Positions 1 through 5,404 of a stretch of DNA of 10,654 nt are shown here, piece by piece. The notes under the pieces were generated by a model. The model saw nothing but the letters and a program-made list of their open reading frames with translations, did not search any database and was not told the DNA's origin. Positions within the stretch are counted from its first letter, which is position 1. Each line of letters begins with the position of its first letter. The stretch comes from an uncultured Bacteroides sp. Its GTDB lineage: Bacteria; Bacteroidota; Bacteroidia; Bacteroidales; Bacteroidaceae. The position numbers were made by a program, and so were the translations under genes. The stretch is taken from positions 1-10,654 of the forward strand of contig CAMTFK010000163.1 of NCBI GenBank assembly GCA_947071285.1, written 5' to 3'.

Positions 1-26
1 CTGCCTTATAAAAGAAAGAGAAAGAT

Positions 27-440
27 TTAAATAATAATACGCCTCAGCGCATAGATATAGTATCTACTGGAATATTGAGTTAGAGATATGCAAGATGGGA
101 AAGATGTCTTTTTTTCTTCGGGAAGGGAAACTTTTAAGGACTTGACTATTTTAGCAATGACAGAAGAGGTGTTGAACCTTAAAAGTTGTGAGGAAGGAAG
201 GTTGCAGCGTGAGATTGAAGTTGCTACGTTACCAATGGCTCTATCAGTATACTCTCCTCCATAAATAATCTTTCTACACTGCTCCATATCTGCTTTAGAG
301 AAGTTGCACTGCGTTTCTGCCTGCTGTAAATCTATAGTGCAAAGAGCTTTGTGTTCCTTCATACCACCGGATACAGATTCGAATCCGGACATGAGGAATA
401 CACCTAACAATGCACAAAATAAAAGTACATACTTCACCAT
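27..440 (-). CDS. Small secreted cysteine-containing protein, unknown family (137 aa)
   Basis: I do not recognise this family. The ATG at 440 is preferred over an upstream in-frame start near 524, because from 440 the protein opens with Lys-3 and a hydrophobic stretch (residues 4-20), which resembles a signal peptide. The upstream extension would also overlap the small lipoprotein frame. There is no convincing lipobox. After the signal region there are five cysteines (34, 45, 55, 79, 117), a polar central part, and a C-terminus rich in Tyr, Arg and Ile. Export to the periplasm or surface, where the cysteines could form disulfides, is inferred. It lies last in a minus-strand series downstream of the beta-propeller lipoprotein, with no obvious promoter of its own, so co-transcription is likely. 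A palindromic leader precedes the start codon. Coding status is likely but not certain; function is unknown. Confidence 0.6.
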   Translation of the reverse strand: MVKYVLLFCALLGVFLMSGFESVSGGMKEHKALCTIDLQQAETQCNFSKADMEQCRKIIYGGEYTDRAIGNVATSISRCNLPSSQLLRFNTSSVIAKIVKSLKVSLPEEKKTSFPSCISLTQYSSRYYIYALRRIII

Positions 441-442
441 AA

Positions 443-480
443 CGGCTGCAAATATAATAAAATTATAAATATAGCAGCCG
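443..480 (-). promoter_or_regulatory. Hairpin in the leader of the 137-aa gene
   Basis: Inverted repeat CGGCTGC (443-449) / GCAGCCG (474-480), with an inner 6-bp AT stem (TATAAT 453-458 / ATTATA 462-467) and a 3-base loop. The GC-rich outer stem ends two bases before the ATG at 440, so if transcribed it would lie across the ribosome-binding region. It might control translation, or it could separate the gene from the frame ending at 493. A TATATTTG string (456-449) matches the Bacteroides -7 consensus, but no -33 element is evident, so I do not call a promoter. Confidence 0.4.
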
Positions 481-492
481 CTTCTGTTTCTC

Positions 493-627
493 TTATTTCT
501 TTTCAGACAACGGGTAGAGGACAACAGACAGGCTATCTGTCTCCACCTGTTGTTCCTTCTCTGCCCGCGATTTGCAGGCAGAGAGAAACAATAGAGAGAA
601 TAATATAACGTAGAGTAAGTGTTTTAT
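493..627 (-). CDS. Very short lipoprotein frame without a normal start codon (possible relic)
   Basis: Between the beta-propeller stop (631) and the 137-aa gene, an open frame runs from an ATA codon (627-625) to TAA at 493, giving 44 residues. It begins IKHLLYVILFSLLFLSACKS: a Lys/His start, a hydrophobic core and a lipobox (LSAC, Cys-18), followed by a charged tail ending PLSEKK. This is a textbook lipoprotein signal peptide and is unlikely to arise by chance. However, no ATG or GTG is available. The options are an ATG-to-ATA mutation, a rare AUA start, a sequencing error, or translation coupled to the propeller stop three codons upstream in the same frame. Readthrough would append it to the propeller, which makes no topological sense. 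The small size recalls the short exported peptides often found beside Bacteroides 6-bladed propellers. Function is unknown. Confidence 0.45.
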   Translation of the reverse strand: MKHLLYVILFSLLFLSACKSRAEKEQQVETDSLSVVLYPLSEKK

Positions 628-630
628 TTC

Positions 631-1833
631 TTATCTCAGTTTGGCATACAAGATATAGTTATTATCATTTTCGTGAATGCTATCCACCAGTTTTTGCATA
701 CGTTCCCGCTCAGCCTTCGGAATTTCCGTTGTTCCTGCCAGATATTTTTCAAGTATTTCTTTCAATGTAGCCGGCTCCATATTAGTTGCATAATAGCCGT
801 TTGAACAACTGTACGGGAACCATTGTATAGGCATATTTCCCAAATAATCATTCTCCACCTTATAAAAAGCACCTTTCAAGGTTCGCTTGTCTATGACGAA
901 ATCGACAGGAACTTCGGTTGTGAAATTTCTTTCATCAATTTGCTTTTCCACTGACGTACTTCCCAGAAAATGATGTGGCAGTTCTTTGTAATCATGGATA
1001 GGAATCTCTTTTTTACCAAAGTTCATAGTGAAACGGGGAGTCAGACGCCCATTGGCGTAATGATAAAGACTATCCGGACGGCGCCCCCAGAACACAAAGA
1101 GAGAAACATCAAAGTCTGCACTATTCTTATTACTATATACCTCATTACTGAAATCCGGTTTTACCGCCAAGTGTCGCGAAGGTACAGTATCCACAATTTC
1201 TCCATTGAACTTCTGCGTCCATGCCACATTAGGCAAGTACTCAAAAGGCAAAAGAAATACGGAAAGCAAAGAGTCTTTTGTGTTTGCTTTAAACACACCT
1301 TTTGGCACCAATGTAGGCAATGGAATACTTTGCACGGGTTGCCCCTTCATATCATAAGCCAACAAAGACCGCGCATTCCAGGGAAGTAAATAGATACGTC
1401 CACCATCCTCGTCTATCTGAGCATCATATATCAGTTTATATTCACCGGGACCTTGTCCCACAGAACCGACGTTGCAAAGGAATTTACCTGATTTATCGAA
1501 AAGTTTAAAAGGTGTCTGGTCTTTGCCCCATACCATCATATAATTGTCGGACATTACCACATTCCTCACAGGCACCAATGCCTCATCCCGGTTGTCCAAC
1601 TTTACAATCTGTAGTTCTTCTGCAAAACAACTCAGCGGAAGCACTGCGGTATCTTTTATGGCTGCAAGGTCACAAACCCATACGGAATCTCCATTTACCA
1701 TTTCTACCGAACCGACTACCGGCTGTGTATCCAGCGCATAAGTTTTACGTCCCTCATTCGTACAGGAAGTCAGACATAAAACGAACATCAGCCCTGTCAT
1801 ACATCCTGCTCTTTTCAATTGCTTGTTTTTCAT
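631..1833 (-). CDS. 6-bladed beta-propeller lipoprotein
   Basis: 400-residue exported lipoprotein. The N-terminus has several Lys/Arg, a hydrophobic core and the lipobox LTSC with lipidation at Cys-24. The rest shows the look of the Bacteroidetes 6-bladed beta-propeller family: repeated strand-rich units with phrases such as DNYMMVWGKDQTPFKLFDKS (blade 1) and VGSVGQGPGEY, the latter a hallmark of these proteins. Length is usual for the family. It probably sits in the outer membrane facing the periplasm or the surface; ligand and partner are unknown. It has its own strong promoter (1865-1896), separate from the TPR/HTH gene upstream, and is followed by the small lipoprotein frame and the 137-aa secreted protein. 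Paralogous clusters in Bacteroides pair such propellers with small exported peptides and membrane-bound regulators, so this may be the effector or ligand-binding part of a sensing cassette (inference). Confidence 0.82.
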   Translation of the reverse strand: MKNKQLKRAGCMTGLMFVLCLTSCTNEGRKTYALDTQPVVGSVEMVNGDSVWVCDLAAIKDTAVLPLSCFAEELQIVKLDNRDEALVPVRNVVMSDNYMMVWGKDQTPFKLFDKSGKFLCNVGSVGQGPGEYKLIYDAQIDEDGGRIYLLPWNARSLLAYDMKGQPVQSIPLPTLVPKGVFKANTKDSLLSVFLLPFEYLPNVAWTQKFNGEIVDTVPSRHLAVKPDFSNEVYSNKNSADFDVSLFVFWGRRPDSLYHYANGRLTPRFTMNFGKKEIPIHDYKELPHHFLGSTSVEKQIDERNFTTEVPVDFVIDKRTLKGAFYKVENDYLGNMPIQWFPYSCSNGYYATNMEPATLKEILEKYLAGTTEIPKAERERMQKLVDSIHENDNNYILYAKLR

Positions 1834-1864
1834 GATTCTTATTTTTTTGTGTGAAACAATAAGA

Positions 1865-1896
1865 CAAAGGTAGGTGTATAGAGAGGAATGGACAAA
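1865..1896 (-). promoter_or_regulatory. Bacteroides-type promoter of the beta-propeller gene
   Basis: On the minus strand, TTTG (1896-1893) is followed after 20 bases by TACCTTTG (1872-1865), an exact TAnnTTTG -7 box with ideal spacing. Transcription would begin near 1861, giving a leader of about 28 bases before the ATG at 1833. This is one of the two best promoters in the window. Confidence 0.8.
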
Positions 1897-1902
1897 TAAT
1901 CA

Positions 1903-1993
1903 TATAGACAAAACCAGCAAAGCGCTTTCGTACTAATCTACTAATTATAAACCAATTACCTTTTAATCATTCTGAATTACTATAGACAAAACC
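1903..1993. repeat. 13-bp direct repeat pair plus palindrome upstream of the propeller promoter
   Basis: TATAGACAAAACC occurs exactly at 1903-1915 and again at 1981-1993, 78 bases apart. The first copy lies just upstream of the -33 element of the propeller promoter; the second abuts the stop of the TPR/HTH gene. Between them is a perfect 10-bp palindrome AAAGCGCTTT (1919-1928). The position suits an activator or repressor site, but binding is an inference. Confidence 0.4.
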
Positions 1994-3322
1994 CTAAAAA
2001 CGGCGCAAGAAATCATCCAAGGTCTCATTGTTCTCCGTTAATCCCAGTTTGTCCCGTTTCATCCGTTGCTTCTTCCTACTAATCGAAGTACGACTAATAC
2101 AATATATATCAGATAAGTCCTTAATACTAACATTGATTTTCACCAAACAACAGAAATAGACATCTTTCATATTCAATCCCGGAAAGGCTTCCCGCAGACG
2201 CACGGAGAATTTCTCATAACTTCCATCCACCGTCTGGCGTATATCTTCCCACTCTTCATCGGACAGTGCTATACGACGGTTCCCGATGTCACCATCTTCT
2301 CCTTCCGATGATTCCTCTTTCTCCAAAGAAGGAATTTTATGGAATGATTTCATACGGCGGAAAAGTGACTCACGAAGTAAACTCTCCTTTTCACGCAGTT
2401 CATTCAGTTCCTCCGATTGTGTCAAGAGCTGTTCGGTTTGCTTTAATCGTAAGGATTGTTCCCGCCAGAGTTGTTTATACATTTGTCGTTTGCGACGCTG
2501 CCAGACAATATAGGCCACTGCAAACGCTATTGCACAACAAAGTCCTAAGGTCAACAGTCCTATCTCCCGCCTCTGTTTATCTATTTTCAGACGATTCAGT
2601 TCATTCTCCAGCTTTGCTTTTTCATACATCGTCCGGCTCTCTACCCCCTCTTCCCTTTGCAACTCTTTCATAAGTTGTTCATCAGCCGAGATTGCTGCAT
2701 TAAAAGCCTGCTCATCTTTTCCTTGGGAAGAGTACAGATATTGCAATCGCCGGGAGGCAGTGGCAGCCACCCAACGGTTCAACGAAGTAGCTGCAATGCG
2801 ATAACTGATGACGGCCGAATCATATTCGTGAATACCCGCCCACAGGTTTCCTTTTGCCAAATGATAATAAGGCACCACCCGGCGGTCATCCATATTCTTC
2901 CTCATAGAGTCGATAACCGATATCCCTTCCCGGTAGCGTCCGGATGTTGTATAGGCATTCGCTACATCCTGGCAGAGAAAACCATACTGCCATTCTTTTG
3001 CCATACGGCTGGCTCTCAGGAAGTAAACAACAGCCTTATCCAGTTCATTCCTCGCCACATAAACAGTACCGACATAGCGGTTTACCTGTGCTTTATCCTC
3101 TTCATTCCTGAAGAAGCTTTCAGCCAGCCGCATATAAAATAGCATACTGTCTACTTTTGAAGGATTATAAGCAAGTGCTCTTCCTTTTTTGAATAGAGTC
3201 AGCCCGATTGCGAAAGAATCAGGTTTTATCTGCGCCCTTTCGACAGTGGCAGACGGCATCTTTCCCCCATTGCAGGAGATAAAAAAGCAAGGTATCAAAA
3301 AAAGAAGTAACAGTTTCCTCAT
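1994..3322 (-). CDS. Lipid-anchored TPR protein with one membrane helix and C-terminal HTH-like region (transmembrane regulator)
   Basis: 442 residues. It begins with a lipoprotein signal peptide, lipobox FISC at Cys-17. Residues about 35-225 are helical with TPR-like repeats (for example the helix pairs around 79-108 and 151-185). A long charged helix leads into a single transmembrane segment at about 254-274, closed by WQRRKR, which is a positive-inside signal. A coiled coil (about 280-325) follows, then an acidic linker and a C-terminal domain (about 350-442) containing a helix-turn-helix-like stretch with the motif SDIYCISRTSISRKKQRMKR. The topology suggests a periplasmic TPR sensor and a cytoplasmic DNA-binding end; this layout is widespread in Bacteroides. 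It is 15 bases downstream of the ABC ATPase gene, hence probably the same transcript, and lies just upstream of the separately promoted propeller gene, a likely target (inference). Confidence 0.75.
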   Translation of the reverse strand: MRKLLLLFLIPCFFISCNGGKMPSATVERAQIKPDSFAIGLTLFKKGRALAYNPSKVDSMLFYMRLAESFFRNEEDKAQVNRYVGTVYVARNELDKAVVYFLRASRMAKEWQYGFLCQDVANAYTTSGRYREGISVIDSMRKNMDDRRVVPYYHLAKGNLWAGIHEYDSAVISYRIAATSLNRWVAATASRRLQYLYSSQGKDEQAFNAAISADEQLMKELQREEGVESRTMYEKAKLENELNRLKIDKQRREIGLLTLGLCCAIAFAVAYIVWQRRKRQMYKQLWREQSLRLKQTEQLLTQSEELNELREKESLLRESLFRRMKSFHKIPSLEKEESSEGEDGDIGNRRIALSDEEWEDIRQTVDGSYEKFSVRLREAFPGLNMKDVYFCCLVKINVSIKDLSDIYCISRTSISRKKQRMKRDKLGLTENNETLDDFLRRF

Positions 3323-3337
3323 TATTCAGACCAGATA

Positions 3338-4792
3338 TTAGCGGTTACGTTTCAAAAATAGTCGGTCGGTTATCGTAGCCGGAAGTTCCCTTTCATAGTG
3401 GGTAACCATAATCATGGTTTTATCCTGACGACGGCAGAACGCCTCAATTATCTTCTTCACACGGCGGCGGTTATAAGTATCCAGCCCATGAAGCGGTTCA
3501 TCCAGTATCAGCAATTCCGGGTCCTTCACAAAAGCACGTGCCAGGAGTGCCAGACGTTGTTCACCACTGGACAATTGCAGGAAAGGTTTATCCTTCAAAC
3601 CGGCAATACCGAAAACATCCATCCACCATTCACAGATGGACATTTGCTCAGCTTTCGGACGTTTATACAGTCCGATGCTATCGTGCAGCCCGGAAGCCAC
3701 GATTTCAATAGCCGGCAGGTTTTTCAGATAAGCACGGTGCATCTCGGGACTGACATACCCGATATGCTTCTTTATTTCCCAAATACTCTCGCCCGTACCC
3801 CGTTTCCTTCCGAACAAGCTGATATCACATGCATACGACTGAGGATTATCTGCACAGACCAGACTGAGTAAAGTTGATTTTCCCGCACCATTCTCACCAC
3901 TCAATGCCCACTTCTGCCCGCGCATCACCGACCAGTCCAACTCTTTCAGAATAGTACGGTCGCCATAGCAGATGCTCACCTTATTCAGTTTCACTACTTC
4001 ATCCGAAACATAGTTGGTATTATCATAGGGCAAATCAATAATACGTTGTTGCAAGTCCTCGGGTACAGGTACATCCGCATTCCGGAATATAGTGAGATAT
4101 TGATCGCGTTGCATCATCTGTCCCACCATACGATTGGCTACCGGTAACACCTTATTTATATAAGAGGGTACATCGTCCATCATGGAAAGTACAAGAATCA
4201 GTTGCACGGCAGAGCGTTTTGCCAAACCTTCCAGCAAAGTATTCAGCAACTCACGGGTTTGTGCATCCAGGCCGATAAAAGGATTATCCATGATAAGAAT
4301 GCGGGGAGCAGTCAGCAAAGCCTTCACTAACTGAAACTTACGCAGTTCACCACTGGAGAGGAGAATCATCGGTTTGTCCAGCATCGGTTCTATGCGGAAC
4401 AAATCGAAAAGTTCCTGTTTCAGCGCTTCATCTTTAACTTCTCCAAGCATATCGCTGACCAACGGCACATCATCATGGTCATGTGTATTCCAGCGTTGCT
4501 GATAATAGTAATTGGCATCAGCGGAACCGTATGTGTCACGAAAAGCAAGATATTTGACATTGTCATAAACCGTCTGTGAGGTGGAGGGAAAAAAGTCATA
4601 GGTCAGCGTTCCTTCCTTCAACGGGTACTTGCCTGTAAGCATATCTACCAGAAGACTTTTACCGGAACCGTTAGGACCGACGATAGCAATATGTTCGTCT
4701 GCCGGAAAAGAAACTGAAACGGGTGCGGCCAAACGGACAAGCGGATTGCGGGCTACACCTCCCGTCAGACATATAGTATATGGTTGCATCAT
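3338..4792 (-). CDS. Double-cassette ABC ATPase, ModF-like
   Basis: 484 residues from the ATG at 4792; a TTG 14 codons upstream is in frame but lies inside the -7 box, so it is rejected. There are two ABC ATPase domains in one chain and no membrane segments. Domain 1: Walker A GPNGSGKS (39-46), signature LLSSGE (144-149), Walker B ILIMDNPFIGLD (165-176). Domain 2: Walker A GENGAGKS (299-306), signature LSSGEQ (407-412), Walker B LLILDEPLHGLD (427-438) and H-loop VTHYERE (463-469). Domain 1 carries Asn where the catalytic Glu is expected, and Ser-Met in place of the H-loop His, so only domain 2 looks fully catalytic. ModF of E. coli is the closest named family I can recall, but there is no molybdate transporter gene nearby, so the role is open. 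The TPR/HTH gene follows at once. Confidence 0.85.
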   Translation of the reverse strand: MMQPYTICLTGGVARNPLVRLAAPVSVSFPADEHIAIVGPNGSGKSLLVDMLTGKYPLKEGTLTYDFFPSTSQTVYDNVKYLAFRDTYGSADANYYYQQRWNTHDHDDVPLVSDMLGEVKDEALKQELFDLFRIEPMLDKPMILLSSGELRKFQLVKALLTAPRILIMDNPFIGLDAQTRELLNTLLEGLAKRSAVQLILVLSMMDDVPSYINKVLPVANRMVGQMMQRDQYLTIFRNADVPVPEDLQQRIIDLPYDNTNYVSDEVVKLNKVSICYGDRTILKELDWSVMRGQKWALSGENGAGKSTLLSLVCADNPQSYACDISLFGRKRGTGESIWEIKKHIGYVSPEMHRAYLKNLPAIEIVASGLHDSIGLYKRPKAEQMSICEWWMDVFGIAGLKDKPFLQLSSGEQRLALLARAFVKDPELLILDEPLHGLDTYNRRRVKKIIEAFCRRQDKTMIMVTHYERELPATITDRLFLKRNR

Positions 4793-4822
4793 TTTAAACG
4801 TATTTTGCTTAGTAATGTGCCG

Positions 4823-4856
4823 CAAAGATACCAAGTTTTCCCTTTAATTACCCAAA
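4823..4856 (-). promoter_or_regulatory. Probable promoter of the ABC ATPase gene
   Basis: TATCTTTG (4830-4823 on the minus strand) matches TAnnTTTG exactly. A TTTG (4856-4853) stands 22 bases upstream, a little longer than usual. The expected start near 4818 gives a leader of about 25 bases before the ATG at 4792. The box also rules out translation from the TTG at 4834. Confidence 0.65.
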
Positions 4857-4986
4857 ATGAGTGGTAGTTTCATTAATTCTCCTATTTTTAAGCAACTTAC
4901 ATGAAAAATAATCCATATATTGGGAAACAATTTCCCAGAGAAATCTGTTTTAGTAAAAGACATGTATCAATAACATATTAGAAAGG

Positions 4987-5133
4987 ATGGGCAAAACACT
5001 CATTAAAAGATATTGGCTTACGCTCGTAAGTGCAATAATCGTTTCCGTAGACGGCTACCTTTATTGGAGGTATGTCGGTTGTGGTGTGTACACTTATCTG
5101 ACAATTTCTTCCCAAGAGCAAAAATATAAATAA
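4987..5133 (+). pseudogene. DUF6132-like small membrane protein, truncated or decayed
   Basis: The frame from the ATG at 4987 encodes 48 residues, starting MGKTLIKRYWLTLV, a membrane segment, then GYLYWRYVGC, before ending in a short polar tail. From memory, DUF6132 proteins of Bacteroidetes are about 65-75 residues with a first membrane helix running into GYLYW..VGC, then a (S/G)TCPITS-like motif and a second helix beginning STLYG. Here the motif reads TYLTIS, each difference from TCPITS explicable by a single transition, and the second helix is missing. Hence I favour a decaying remnant. GAAAGG precedes the ATG almost without spacing, and no promoter was found. The usual role of the family is unknown to me. 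A functional short version cannot be excluded. Confidence 0.45.
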
Positions 5134-5317
5134 CATAAGATTTATGTAAAAAACGGACCAGTATTAAAAAGGATAATAGCGATAGGCCCGCCAGAATATA
5201 TGAACTTGAATTAGCGAATATAAACAGAGTAACCTGAAAAGCGGATATCGCTAAAGAATAACACAAACTGTCATATAAGCGCCCGAAACCCTTCTATGTA
5301 TCCCGGGCAAATAACGA

Positions 5318-5351
5318 TCGCCCCTACAGGTTGCCAAACTTGTAGGGGCGA
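5318..5351. repeat. 15-bp hairpin, GTAGGGGCG type, downstream of pulA
   Basis: TCGCCCCTACAGGTT (5318-5332) pairs with AACTTGTAGGGGCGA (5337-5351) around the loop GCCA, with one G-T pair. It lies 54 bases past the pulA stop. No T-run follows on either strand, so a classic intrinsic terminator is doubtful. GTAGGGGCG palindromes recur in many bacterial genomes as dispersed intergenic repeats, which is the likelier class; it may still end or stabilise the pulA transcript. Confidence 0.6.
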
Positions 5352-5404
5352 CAATTATATTTTACCGGTCCTTCCAACGGCCGATGGAAGTGCAGTCTAT
5401 CTTT

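Larger units (their letters stand above)
4857..5404. other. Long intergenic region between the ABC ATPase and pullulanase genes
   Basis: About 550 bases without an intact gene. It contains a small palindrome, TGGGAAA-CAA-TTTCCCA (4921-4937), a probable decayed DUF6132-like gene (4987-5133, plus strand), a 15-bp hairpin (5318-5351), and a short inverted repeat CTTCCA...TGGAAG (5371-5390) just beyond the pulA stop. A minus-strand hydrophobic frame at 5018-5266 has only a TTG start and is antisense to the DUF6132-like frame; I do not call it. Confidence 0.6.

Noticed and set aside
441..524. 28-residue upstream extension of the 137-aa protein
   Set aside because: It would place a basic segment before the signal peptide and overlap the end of the small lipoprotein frame; the ATG at 440 gives a normal signal sequence.
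4793..4834. N-terminal extension of the ABC ATPase from a TTG at 4834
   Set aside because: The codons overlap the -7 box TATCTTTG; the ATG at 4792 has a sensible leader.
5018..5266. Hydrophobic 82-residue frame on the minus strand
   Set aside because: Only a TTG start, no leader signals, and it overlaps the better supported DUF6132-like frame on the other strand; membrane-like composition is expected from AT-rich antisense sequence.
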